Assembly (NCBI GenBank): GCA_936432065.2
Contig: OW386285.2
Coordinates: 181,508,088 to 181,572,087 of the forward strand
DNA: 64,000 nt
Reading direction: 5' to 3'
Source: Rutpela maculata
Taxonomy: Eukaryota > Arthropoda > Insecta > Coleoptera > Cerambycidae
This document shows, one piece after another, positions 17,043 to 26,404 of the stretch. Both the position numbers and the translations under genes were made by a program. The notes beneath the pieces are model-generated. The model was not told the origin of the DNA. It did not search any database and saw only the letters and a list, made by a program, of their open reading frames with translations. Positions within the stretch are counted from its first letter, which is position 1. Every line of letters starts with the position of its first letter.

Positions 17043-17967
17043 CATTAAACAGGAAATAGTCAATGAAATTCATAAGCCTGCCGGAAAGTACTTTAAAAGA
17101 AGAAGAGTAATTGTTAAGGGTCTTAATGATCTTGTTCAAGCAGATCTTGTTGAAATGATCAAGTATGCTAAAATAAATAAAGGTTATAAGTATATTTTAG
17201 TGGTTATTAACGTATTTTCAAAATTTGTTTGGTGCGAACCTCTGAAAAATAAAAGTGGAAATGAAGTTGTACGAGCGATGGACAAGATCTTGTCGCAGAT
17301 GAATGTACGACCCAAAAATTTACAGACAGATATGGGTAAAGAATTTTACAATAAGAAATTTAAGGAATTAACCGATAGGTGGAAAATTAACCACTATAGC
17401 TCTTACACACACCTTAAAGCGAGTGTTGTAGAAAGAGTGAATAGAACTTTAAAAAATAAAATGTGGAGGCAGTTCAGCCTACAAGGAAATTACAAATGGT
17501 TAGATATCTTATCAGATATCGTTACAGAATACAATAACACAAAACACAGAACTATTGGAATGAAACCAATAAATGTTAAAAGGAAAGATGAGAAACGATT
17601 GTTGCGAACTGCCTATAGCCATCTGAAAACAGTTGATCCAAGAAAACAAAAATTTAAAGTTAACGATTATGTAAGAATTAGTAAATATAGAGAAGCATTT
17701 TCAAAAGGTTATACTCCTAATTGGTCAAATGAAATTTTCCAAATCAGAAAGATTCATAGAAGTAATCCTAGAATATATCTCTTGGAGGATCAGGAAGGGG
17801 ATCAAATTCAAGGAGGTTTTTACGAGCATGAACTACAGAAAGTAAAGTATCCTGACATATATCTTGTGGAGAAGATTATCAGAAAAAACGGGGATAAACT
17901 CTACATAAAATGGCTTGGGTTAAACAGTCAACATAATTCATGGATTTTGAAAAATCAAATTGTATAA
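17035..17967 (+). CDS. INT: Polinton retroviral-like integrase with C-terminal chromodomain, intact
   Basis: The DDE triad is readable in the rve core: D in LVQADLVEM, D in LQTDMGKEFYN, E in ASVVERVNRTLKNKMW. The SH3-like region (FKVNDYVRISKYREAFSKGYTPNWSNEIFQI) follows. The chromodomain ends the protein (YLVEKIIRKNGDKLYIKWLG...HNSWI), where the final Trp packs the histone-tail pocket. No N-terminal HHCC finger is seen in the ORF. At 310 aa it is of normal size for this family. It inserts the element with a 6-bp duplication. The ATG at 17035 overlaps the upstream stop. AATAAA near 17999 probably marks the transcript end. Confidence 0.95.
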   Translation: MTNIKQEIVNEIHKPAGKYFKRRRVIVKGLNDLVQADLVEMIKYAKINKGYKYILVVINVFSKFVWCEPLKNKSGNEVVRAMDKILSQMNVRPKNLQTDMGKEFYNKKFKELTDRWKINHYSSYTHLKASVVERVNRTLKNKMWRQFSLQGNYKWLDILSDIVTEYNNTKHRTIGMKPINVKRKDEKRLLRTAYSHLKTVDPRKQKFKVNDYVRISKYREAFSKGYTPNWSNEIFQIRKIHRSNPRIYLLEDQEGDQIQGGFYEHELQKVKYPDIYLVEKIIRKNGDKLYIKWLGLNSQHNSWILKNQIV

Positions 17968-18195
17968 ATATAATCTGTATATATGTGTTTTTATTTTAAT
18001 AAAACAAATTTTAAGTAACAAGTGTTTTTTATTTATATCTTTTTCACATATTTTATAAAATTGTATAAAATAACAAGTAAATGAGTTACGCTTACATTAA
18101 TTTACAAAATCTATCACTATATACATTACTTCTAAAATAGGACTTACAATATGTGACATTTAGTAACGCTAAATTAAATGTCATTTTCCTCACCA

Positions 18196-18846
18196 TTACA
18201 CCCTACCAAAACATTCCACTTCGAATACTTCTGGATAAATGTAAATTAACTCCATGAGCATGGAAATATTCTCATTATTACAATTCATGCTCTGTTGAAT
18301 AAGGTTTACAGCATTTTCAAATACATTTCCTCCTTGACGTTGTAGTTCTCTCTGCACGTTCTTGAAATAATTTATAAACTGTTGTCTTCTTAACATATCA
18401 ATGCTATACTTGACAAGTGGTAATACTTCCCACAACTTGCAGATTGATTCATAACCCAAGTAAACGTATGAATTGTTCTTTACAATTTTTATAACTTTGG
18501 AATTGGGGAATTGCTCAATTTGAATAAGGAAATCACCAGCGTCTATTGGTTGTGTTTTATCGTTGGAGTATATGAAATTATTAACAATTCCTCGAAATGT
18601 AAGAAAATGAGTCCACTCTTTTTCAGTAAAAATTATTGCATCATTTTTATTTCCACTTAGCTTTACACATGGGTTATAACAAAAGTCACTGGATAATCCT
18701 GTTGACACATATTTGCTTCTCGATTTATTTAGTTTATACCTTCTTTCACCAAGTATCACTAAATCATTTTTATTCTGAGGTGCTGAAGGTAAATTATTAA
18801 ATAAGTCAAATTTCAGTTCAGGCAAGACACTACAGTTTTCGACCAT
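18196..18846 (-). CDS. conserved Polinton protein of unknown function, 216 aa
   Basis: Intact ORF on the minus strand, the last gene before the right terminal array. The central region GERRYKLNKSRSKYVSTGLSSDFCYNPCVKLSG and IIFTEKEWTHFLTFRGIVNNF looks conserved and compact. The C-terminal third is helical (MLRRQQFINYFKNVQRELQRQ). I recall comparable unassigned proteins in insect Polintons but no function. A TATAAATA on the minus strand at 18934-18927 lies about 80 bp upstream of the ATG. Its outer position, next to the repeat array and divergent from the integrase cluster, would suit an early gene; that is inference. Confidence 0.7.
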   Translation of the reverse strand: MVENCSVLPELKFDLFNNLPSAPQNKNDLVILGERRYKLNKSRSKYVSTGLSSDFCYNPCVKLSGNKNDAIIFTEKEWTHFLTFRGIVNNFIYSNDKTQPIDAGDFLIQIEQFPNSKVIKIVKNNSYVYLGYESICKLWEVLPLVKYSIDMLRRQQFINYFKNVQRELQRQGGNVFENAVNLIQQSMNCNNENISMLMELIYIYPEVFEVECFGRV

Positions 18847-19092
18847 CTTGAATAGTTAAAATTTAATTGTTTCTTGAAATACTGTTAGCACATGAACAAT
18901 AATGGAAACCTTAATGGTGTTAAATGTATTTATACAATAAAAGTTAATTTGGTTGGGGGAGGTGCTTTGTATTTGAACTCTCTAAATATATTTTAAGATG
19001 TATGCCTGTAACAGAGGTCTATAATACCACCACCACTTCACACACCTCCCACCCCATTTAGAAGAATGTTGAGTTCACCTCCCTCCCTCCCT
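18847..19092. other. 5' flank of the right-most Polinton gene
   Basis: AT-rich promoter DNA with the minus-strand TATAAATA (18927-18934), then a CCCT microsatellite at 19078-19098 at the edge of the 42-bp array. No gene. Confidence 0.5.
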
Positions 19093-19339
19093 CCCTCCCA
19101 TTGACCAATCCTGTTAGGGTGGGTGCGGCTTATCCCCTCCCATCGACCAATCCCGTTAAGGAGGGCGTGGCTTATCCCCTCCCATCGGTCAACCCCGTTA
19201 AAGTGGGCGCGGCTTATCCCCTCCCATTGACCAATCCTGTTAAGGTGGGCGTGGCTTATCCCCTCCCATCGACCAATCCTGTTAAGGTGGGCGTGGCTTA
19301 TCCCCTCCCATCGTCCAATCACGTTAAGGTGGGCGTGGC
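19093..19339 (-). repeat. right terminal array of 42-bp repeats (Polinton TIR)
   Basis: About six units of the left-end 42-bp repeat, in reverse orientation. They begin after a CCCT microsatellite at 19078-19098 and end abruptly at GTGGC (19339), next to the candidate GCATGT duplication. Immediately downstream the sequence is Gypsy gag. Confidence 0.9.
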
Positions 19340-19343
19340 GCAT

Positions 19344-19616
19344 GTTATCACAACAGTTTATGACGTTGTCACTAACCTACCCGAATTTGATTTGTACGAT
19401 AACTTGAAAACTATCCTGATTTCTCGTTTGACCTCAAGCGAGGAAAAGCGGTTAGAAGACTTACTCTCTGGTTCCCAGATGGGGGACCTCAAACTGTCGA
19501 TTGTCGAAGGTTCCCATGTGGTGAGCCAGGAACTCCTAGTCAAATTGTGGAAACGGCGATTACCTAAAACTATATTGCCATCACCGCATCCGGAAAAACT
19601 GAGATTAAAGAAATAA
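19344..19616 (+). pseudogene. Gypsy gag fragment
   Basis: Directly after the Polinton end the frame reads VYDVVTNLPEF, YDNLKTILISRLTSSEEKRLEDLL, MGDLKLSIVEG and ELLVKLWKRRLPKTI. This is the capsid-region signature of insect Gypsy/Mag-like Gag proteins. The N-terminal ~60 residues are absent on both sides of the Polinton. The frame runs open from inside the 42-bp array by chance. It breaks at the inversion junction near 19617. Confidence 0.75.
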
Positions 19617-20938
19617 TCTACAAAACTACAAGTCGAGATGTCTGAACTGACAAATGATTTGTAATTAACATGGTGAAAAGGTGGAATGAACGTTAAATTA
19701 TTAAAAGAAGTACGTAATTTAGTAATAAAGTAAGGAATATCCGGACAAGTATATGATTTAATAAAAAATTCACCAGGTAGTCGTAAAGTTTGACCAAAAA
19801 CAAGTTCCGCGGAGGAACATTGCAAATCGTCCTTGGGGATCGTCCTCATAGCTAAAAGCACGACAGGAAGCTCATCTACCTAATGTGGCGTGGAAGCTTT
19901 AGCTCTTAAAGCGGTTTTAAGAGTCTTGTTAAACCTTTCTATCATGCCGTTGGTACTCGGGTGATATGCGGTCGTACGAATTCTATGAAATCCCAAAAAT
20001 TTTGAAAATTCTTGGAATAATTTCGATTCAAATTGAACTTCCTGATCCGTTGTCACTGTGACAGGGACACCGACTCGGCAAACATAATTTTGAAATAACG
20101 TAAGCGCTACAGTTACTGCAGTAATACCATGAAGTGGATAAGCCATCTAGTAAAATGTTCGATCACAGTAAGAATATAAGAACAACCTTTAGAAGGAGGT
20201 AATGGTCCTATTAAATCTATATGTATGTGGTCGAATCATCCTTTAGGAATATCGAAGTTAGCTATCGGACTTTTGGTATGTCGTGTCACTTTGTTAGTTT
20301 GACAGCTAATACAAGTTCTTGCCCAGAGGTTACAATCTGAAGTCATTTTATGCCAAAAATAATTTTTAGAAACTAACGTTCTAGCCGCCTAAATACCAGG
20401 GTGAGATAAACCATGATATATATCAAAAATTGTCCACCTATAATTAATTGGAACATAAGGACGTAGTTTAGGGCGGGAAACGTCACACCAAATAAACTCG
20501 TCAGAAAATGGAATTTTAATTTTCTTTAAATGAAAAGTTCTCTTTGTGTTCGATGAAGTATCTGACAATAAAAACTTAAGGTCAGAATCATCTTCTTGAG
20601 CTCTGAATAAATTTAAGTGAAAATTAATATCGACTAAATTAGACTATTGAGTTAAAATTGGAGAAACACATTGTTGTAAAGAAGACGTGTCGTGCTCGCG
20701 CGATAAGGTGTCGGCAACAATATTATGTTTCCCACTGATATGTCTGATCTCACGTGCAAATTGAGCAATGAATTCCAAATGTCTAATTTGTCGAGGGGAT
20801 CTTTCGGTTTTAGTGAATAATGCTTTGACCCAAGGTTTATGGTCAGTAAAGCAAATAAATGTACGACCTTCAAGTAAAAACCTGAAATGTTTAATCGCTG
20901 TAAATAAAGAAAGAAGTTCTTTGTCAAAGGCACTGTAT
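19617..20938 (-). pseudogene. Gypsy pol fragment (RNase H to integrase), inverted within its own element
   Basis: On the minus strand, RNase H (KYSAFDKELLSLFTAIKHF, FICFTDHKP) starts right at 20938. It is followed by the integrase zinc finger region, the core (TTDQEVQFESKLFQEFSKFLG, TTAYHPSTNGMIERFNKTLK) and the start of the C-terminal region (FHHVNYKSFVSSDISTCSFVD). Stops and frameshifts occur between them. The remaining C-terminal piece lies on the plus strand from 20945, so the segment has been flipped with breakpoints near 19617 and 20940. RT and protease are missing. Confidence 0.8.
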
Positions 20939-20944
20939 TTTGTC

Positions 20945-21164
20945 TGTGCTAAGTTTTGTTTTCGTTCGGAAAGAACGTTTTAAAAAATCTTTCTCCCCTC
21001 TGTACGATGGACCATATAAAGTTTTGTCCCGTACAGATAAGTTGGTTACTTTTATTAAAGGAACTAAACACGTCACGGTAAATATCGATAGGATTAAACC
21101 AGCATATTTACTAACTGACAAATGCGATGTCACTACACCGTCCGTTTTGCTATTGACGAATTGA
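20945..21164 (+). pseudogene. Gypsy integrase C-terminus (plus strand)
   Basis: The frame FVFVRKERFKKSFSPLYDGP, YKVLSRTDKLVTFIKGTK and HVTVNIDRIKPAYLLTD is the SH3-like end of Gypsy/Mag integrases (the DGPYKVLSR...IDRIKPAY signature). It continues, in the opposite orientation, the protein that stops at 19617-19640. A natural stop at 21164 precedes the polypurine tract. Confidence 0.8.
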
Positions 21165-21196
21165 ATGACTGACTGTTCTGTTTCTTTGCGGGGGAG

Positions 21197-21418
21197 TAAT
21201 GAGCGATCAGTTCACTTACTAGTAAATATAAGATTCAAGTAACCAAGGGGAATCAAGAAACAAAAAGAACAACAATTTTGAAATTAAAAAATAATAATAT
21301 GTATTATTCAAAATATTAATCTAAAACTTTATTTATCTTCGAATATATACATTATTTAACAAAATGAATTCTGAATAATTATTATAGATATATTATTTTC
21401 CGAACCCTAATATCTGTA
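21197..21418 (+). repeat. 3' LTR of the nested Gypsy element, preceded by polypurine tract
   Basis: This is a direct repeat of the 5' LTR. It is preceded at 21188-21196 by a G-rich tract (GCGGGGGAG), the likely polypurine tract, and followed by the GTTAC target duplication at 21419-21423. Compared with the 5' copy it has a short deletion near 21238 and scattered substitutions, so the insertion is not very recent. Confidence 0.75.
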
Positions 21419-21955
21419 GTTACGTTGATGTGGGTACCAGGGCATGAGGGAACAGAAGGAAATGAATTAGCTGACACCCTTGCAAAAAAAAAAGTGCTGA
21501 AGCCCCATTTTTTGGTCCCGAACCGTTTTGTGGCTTATCTAAGGGACACATAACGGAGGAGGTCCTAAAATGGGAAAAAAAACAGAAAGAGTCCTACTGG
21601 AGGAGGCCAAAGACAAGCGAAAAAGTTCATTACTAGTTCGTCTAAGAATGCCACAAGGTTTCTCGAACTCGAAAAGTCCGACTTAAGGCTGATGACAGGC
21701 CTTTTAACAAGCCATTGCCCGTTAAGATACCATCTTAATAACATGGGCAAGGCAGACAACGATATGTGCAGATACTGCGATTCTGCAATAGAAACTGCGG
21801 AACATATTATTTACGAATGCAAGATGCTAGTCCGCACTAGGCTAAAGTACCTACAAAAGGTTGAACTAACGCCTGAAGACATAGGGAAATTAGCCCCCAG
21901 GAAAATCACAAGCTTTATAAAAAGCTTGGAAGTCTTGGGCAACAACTAATTGCAG
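21419..21955 (+). pseudogene. non-LTR retrotransposon ORF2 fragment: end of RNase H and C-terminal zinc-knuckle region (part 2 of 2)
   Basis: This continues the element broken at 1277. The sequence opens with VTLMWVPGHEGTEGNELAD, the C-terminal RNase H motif with its conserved His and Asp. It is frameshifted at a run of ten A near 21485-21494. The downstream frame is legible with further breaks until 21692-21949, where the conserved tail appears: LTSHCPLRYHL and a CxxC...H...C finger (CRYCDSAIETAEHIIYEC). The stop is at 21947-21949. GTTAC occurs at 1273-1277 and again at 21419-21423, and both copies encode the same Val-Thr of the RNase H domain. That marks the target-site duplication of the intervening Gypsy insertion. 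Several independent frameshifts show the host element was already old. Confidence 0.85.
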
Positions 21956-21974
21956 GGTAAGTCACAAAAGATCT

Positions 21975-22310
21975 TTTTAGCACTGCACCAGTGGCTCGGT
22001 GGTGCAGTGCTTAAGGTGTTAGGCTTGCGACCACGAGGTCCCGAGTTCGAATCCTGGCTAGGGTATGGATGTGTAGTGGCGTTTTTTATGTGTTGCCGAG
22101 ACGGTAGCAGTGGGCTAGACTGCGGTTGTGTGAGAGACAACACTTTCCCCTCCTGAGTGCGAGTCTCAGCTGCGGCAGATGGCAATGTCGCAGGGAAAGG
22201 ATGTTGTGATGTTGTCTATGTGTGTGTTCGTCCTGGTTGAGTGGTAGAATAGGGGCTGAAAGAGCCGAAGAGCCCTGAACAATCTTCAATCTACACAATC
22301 TACAACTGAT
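21975..22310 (+). repeat. candidate tRNA-derived SINE
   Basis: A tRNA-like head is visible: TGGCTCGGTGGTGCAGTGC (A-box region) and GAGTTCGAATCC (B-box), about 40 bp apart. It is followed by an unrelated ~240-bp body. It starts about 25 bp after the stop of the non-LTR element. The 3' end is not sharp. Confidence 0.5.
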
Positions 22311-22650
22311 TGAAAAGTTCGTCCATGACTCGCCCATGAGCCATAGTCGTAGTGATAATAGGCGCTGGGGTCAAAAAAGTGCCGTGGTTGATTGTAATGT
22401 TGCTGGTAGGTACCTGTTCCTAATGCTGGGTCAAGAGCGGTTGTTGTAGTACAGGAGCAGGGACAGACTCGTCGGCACAAGCGGAAGTACATGGGTTCAT
22501 CGGTAAGGGATCCAGATTTGTCCAGTAGAATGTGTGGCTTGGAAATATACTCCCTTGTATATCCAGGTTTTCTCCCCAGAATTCTAGGATCTGTCCTTTT
22601 TCCGCCATGTTAAATGATTTCCCGTTCTTGGTCGATTTATTCTCACGCAC
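22286..22650 (-). pseudogene. degraded ORF, probable gag start of a minus-strand LTR element
   Basis: On the minus strand an ATG near 22610 opens MAEKGQILEFWGENLDIQG, then a frame change near 22425 leads into TYQQHYNQPRHFFDPSAYY and HYDYGSWASHGR. The P/Q/Y-rich composition and position (about 480 bp downstream of a minus-strand LTR and primer-binding site) suggest the start of an LTR-element gag. The family is not recognised. The piece is cut off at about 22290 by the SINE-like unit. Confidence 0.35.
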
Positions 22651-23092
22651 GATCCCCTGATTCCAGCACTGACAAGCAGGCTAACCGTCTTGCGATTGAC
22701 GAGTATCGAAATTAGTTTAGAATGTCGAATTTGATGGCGAAGGTGCCACGATTAGGGCTATAGTCGTGTTTATTGGATGTAGAATTGTTGTTGGTTTGGC
22801 TTACCAGGTAGTGCAGTGTCAGAAGTTGTTGTAGTGGGTCCTCTTTCCTCCCTGATGAAAAATAGTATCCTTCGAGAACGATTAAAAATGGTTGGTACGA
22901 TTTATGGAATTGAAAACGGTTGTTGATTACGAGTGAAGGACTCGAGGGGCTTACCAATTTTCCCCGACGTCTTCTCGTAGCGTTCGCCTCACTACTCAGT
23001 TCAAAGTCCCCAGAGCAAGTCACACTACTCTCTTCTTCTTTCTTCTCTTCGGATCTTCAGCTCACCCTTCGAAGCCCCCTAGTTGGACGCCA

Positions 23093-23460
23093 TGAACACG
23101 AACCAATAAGTCTGTCTTTGTCGATTCGTGCACAGAAGACATTGCACCACTACCCACTTTTTGTCCCGTGAAAATTGAACACCCTGTATATGATTGGAAA
23201 TAAAAGTCACTTTTCACTGTTCACTCCACAATACTTGTTTTTCGATGAATAGAACTTAATTATACATTTGTTAATTAGTAAGATTAGTTAAGATAAGCAC
23301 TAAAGTAAGAATTTGCCTTTGATTTTTGTCGTATTTCGATTTGTAGTAGTAGAATTATTTAAGTAATTTTGAAATTGAAATTAACCGATTTTAAAAAGGT
23401 ACTTTGACATTTACACTCTTTTTGTAAACACCCTGTATCGTGGGTTCGTAAATTATAACA
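23093..23460 (-). repeat. 5' LTR (368 bp) of a truncated minus-strand LTR retrotransposon, with primer-binding site
   Basis: On the minus strand the sequence begins TGTTATAATT (23460) and ends ...GTGTTCA (23093). TGGCGTCCAACTAGGGG follows directly; TGGCGYCCAAC is a common insect retroelement primer-binding site. A leader with a splice-donor-like TTG|GTAAGC follows near 22957. No 3' partner LTR is in the window. Confidence 0.6.
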
Positions 23461-25390
23461 CCAGGGTAACACTAAACACTAATTTATTAACTTACTTATT
23501 ACAAAAATTAATTAAGTACTTTACTAGTATTACACTGTGTACTACAATTCACTACTTCAGTCCCTTGACCTGTTCTGCTCACTTTCTGTCTGTACTGAAC
23601 TGCTTATTCAACTGACCATAACAACTGTACTGACTCAACTGTCTACTGAACTGTCATTCCTTTATGTACCTTAGGTTATGTGTTCTGAATCTTTCCACTA
23701 CATTCCAGCACATTCTACAATGTTCCAGAGGATGTCTGTACTCTTCTAGATTTTTCTACATGTCTCTGGAGGGTTGAAACACAACAATATTAACAGCAGA
23801 GTGTTGTGAGTTGCGTAGAGCAATGTTCTACCCAAATTCATATATCTAGTATTTTTTGTTTAGTATTATATGGTATTAAAATGTTAAATAGAGGGGATAC
23901 CATTATGCTGGCTGGTACAGAACGTAGGGAATCTCATTTCCGATTCTAACAGCATAACACAATCACTCCATAAGTTTTGATAATTAATTAATTAGACACA
24001 TGTGGTGTCACTTTTGTCATTATCAACTTTTCCTTTAGTAAACATTCAAGTATAAGGTAATTAAATTTATTTAATAAATTCGTCTCGTTAATATTTAACG
24101 GCCATCAGCCATATTTTTCTCTTCTGCTATTTTAACTTATTTTATATTTAATATTAGCAGTAGTTCTGCAAACACGTGATGATATTGATAATGATATTTT
24201 TTCTTCTTCCCAAACGTAGGAGTTTTGCTGTTTTTTCTCTTTAGTTTGTAACGGTTTGTTGTCGGGTAACTGGTTTGGAGATTAATCGGGGTCCAGATTA
24301 GTTAATAAGACAGCCCAATAAAAATAAAAACAATTTATTTTCTTCTTCAAACAAGTAATGTGTGGCAGTGTTACATAACATATAGGTACAGGTTATACAG
24401 GTCCGTATCTTTTACGATTCTTGGGATAACATTTTCTATTATCAGAGAGAGAGAGAGAGCGCGTAACGATGCGATGCGAAGTTAGTTGCTGCTACTGGAG
24501 TGGCATCGGGCGTTTTGCGAATATCGTCGACTCAAGAAGTTTCCCAGCTCAACACGCTGTAGGAGGTCTCCAGGTCAGGCTCATTCGCTCTGGTTCTGGC
24601 GCTGAAACGACTCCGGGGAATGACTCGAGGGGGTCCCAGCTCAACACGCTGAAGGATTCCCAGGGTCAGATTGCATTCGTTCCGTCGTGTTTGCGTCGGG
24701 AGATGCACAAAACTGTAATAGGTCCAGCTCACCACGCTGTAGACAGATTGACAGAATTGCTCACACTGAATTAGTTGATTTGGGGCAGGGCTTTTATTGA
24801 GTGCCGTGTGCACATTGGTGTCGTGTGTAAATCCGGAAACTTTAGTAATGGAACATGAATTTATGAATGCTTCATTACAAGTTTGTTTAAAAGCTTTTTA
24901 TTTTTTGTTTAAAAAGTCTTTTTATTTCGCACTTTTTGTTCATCTTTTTATTAACTGCTAAAAGTTTATTTTGTTCAAACTTAGTTTTTCTGTTTAAACT
25001 TTGAACGAAGAACTTAGTACTACTTGTAATCTTGCGTAATCAGTCAGCTGCTTAATTTAACATCGGTCATTTTTATAAAAAGCCACAGATTTCAACGTTC
25101 CGGAAATCAATAAAACTTTAGTTAAATGGTTAAATATCTTCATAGTTCAGCCAAGTTTAGTCAAGTTTAAGTCATCACATGGCAAAATCCTATCGTTATC
25201 TAGGTAATCCAGATTACATCATAGCACATCCAGAGGCCGCCTGTGGTTAACGGGACTATTGGTAAAAACTGCCGGCGTCCAGCAGGAGCCATCACCCAGT
25301 GTCCATTTTGTAGTAGGATTTGTGAGAAATGTATTTCTTATAGTTTATATTTTGTATAGCTAACTTTGACAACAAGATTTAAAGTGAATT
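23461..25390. other. repeat-rich non-coding region
   Basis: 23461-23790 has LTR-like content (many ACTG/CAGT words) and may be another solo LTR. An AG microsatellite sits at about 24445-24460. Three copies of CAGCTCAACACGCTG or a near variant lie at about 24546, 24637 and 24726 in a GC-richer block. No ORF is convincing; the frames over the GC-rich block have no recognisable domain. Confidence 0.4.
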
Positions 25391-25394
25391 TTAA

Positions 25395-25760
25395 GGAGAG
25401 GATTTTGCAGAGTGAGAGGGAAATATGCATTTATTTTCGGTTTATAATATAGATTTAAAAAATCGTAAATGGTACAATCTTTAAAATAGTTTCAATTACT
25501 TCCCATTGCTCTAAGGAATATAACCATATACAGTTTTTATCATAAATTTTAGATATATTTAAATGCCATACTTTAACAATGAAATTAGGAACTATTTTAA
25601 TTGAAAAACTACAATATTCAAGATTAACAGAAATTTACAATAAAAATATATATAGGTGTATCGTTAGAACATTAGTAATAATAACAATTATAATATGTTT
25701 GGACTTTTAAATATTTATAATAAGTCGCATATTTCCCTCTCACTCTGCTAAATTCTATCC
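25395..25760. mobile_element. 366-bp MITE with TTAA target duplication
   Basis: Terminal inverted repeats of about 34 bp (left 25395-25428, right 25727-25760) share GCAGAGTGAGAGGGAAATAT. TTAA occurs at both outer edges (25391-25394 and 25761-25764), the duplication used by piggyBac-type transposases. The interior is AT-rich and non-coding. Confidence 0.8.
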
Positions 25761-25764
25761 TTAA

Positions 25765-26404
25765 CGTTTGATAACTATCAGTCATCATGTAATTTATATA
25801 TTTTTCGTACATCTGTTTGACCATATTTTGTAGATCTTAAATATTTATTATTGCTTTATTAACAAATTATAAAATAGTAATCAGGGCGTGTTTACACAAA
25901 ATATGAATAATCTAATTTTTTTATTAAATATTTTTGATAACTATCTTTTGAGATCATGTGGTCATATTTTATCTTATGTATATATAAAATTACTATTTTG
26001 GATCTAGATTATTATTCGATTTTCTTTTGTATTTCATTGCATTTTCACAATTTTTAAGACGACTAATAAATGCCATATTTTATCCTAAAATTTACATTTT
26101 TTAAATTATATGTTTGTGTCTCTCTAATTATCAGGCTCTTCTACAGCAGTCGGTTTTGTGGTTAAGGAAGGTAGTTTAGTTTCAATTTTTCTGTGGATGG
26201 AGCCCTTTTTATTAACTACTATTTTAATATTCCCTTTTTAATCACGAAAGAAGCTAGCTGGGCGATTACCTGAGAAATTATTGGTTCTCTCTCTAACTCA
26301 TATTAAAAACTGGATCCACAAACCCAGCCCCGCATAAAATCAGCTAGTGTTTTGATTGAATAGTTTTTAATTTATTGTCAAACCAGGCATAAATAACACA
26401 GCCC
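25765..26404. other. AT-rich non-coding DNA
   Basis: No gene, RNA or structured repeat is recognised here. Confidence 0.4.

Larger units (their letters stand above)
1688..19339 (+). mobile_element. Maverick/Polinton element, 17.65 kb, near-complete gene set
   Basis: The element carries the hallmark set: protein-primed DNA polymerase B, chromodomain integrase, adenain-like protease, packaging ATPase, a double-jelly-roll major capsid candidate and a penton-like minor capsid protein. Inverted arrays of 42-bp repeats close both ends. GCATGT occurs at 1682-1687 and 19340-19345. This is a candidate 6-bp target-site duplication, the size known for this family. The extreme ends do not form a perfect terminal inverted repeat, so the outer boundaries could be off by tens of bases. 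Lesions: a frameshift in the minor capsid gene, one in the 4.3-4.9 kb gene, one at the ATPase C-terminus, and a TAG in the polymerase. Major capsid, integrase, protease and several accessory genes are open. It resembles an adintovirus-like endogenous virus genome as much as a transposon. Confidence 0.95.
1278..21418 (+). mobile_element. Gypsy-type LTR retrotransposon (degenerate), interrupted by a Polinton
   Basis: Direct repeats of about 215 bp at both ends are the LTRs. GTTAC duplicated on the outside is the 5-bp target-site duplication. Internal parts left outside the Polinton are a leader with primer-binding-site-like sequence (1493-1687), a gag piece (19344-19616), an inverted RNase H-integrase segment (19617-20938, minus strand) and the integrase C-terminus (20945-21164, plus strand). 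Protease and RT were not found, so a deletion has occurred. Without the Polinton only about 2.5 kb remain. The nesting order is clear from the sequence: non-LTR element first, Gypsy second, Polinton third. Confidence 0.8.

Noticed and set aside
20652..20933. 93-aa ORF on the minus strand over the Gypsy RNase H
   Set aside because: It is in the wrong frame; the RNase H signature (YSAFDKELL, TDHKP) is in a neighbouring frame.
21980..22060. Functional tRNA gene
   Set aside because: A- and B-box-like motifs are present, but the acceptor and T stems do not pair cleanly and an unrelated tail follows, so a SINE head is more likely.
24469..24813. Overlapping ~100-aa ORFs in a GC-richer block
   Set aside because: Both strands are open equally, the block holds three copies of a CAGCTCAACACGCTG motif, and no protein family is recognisable.
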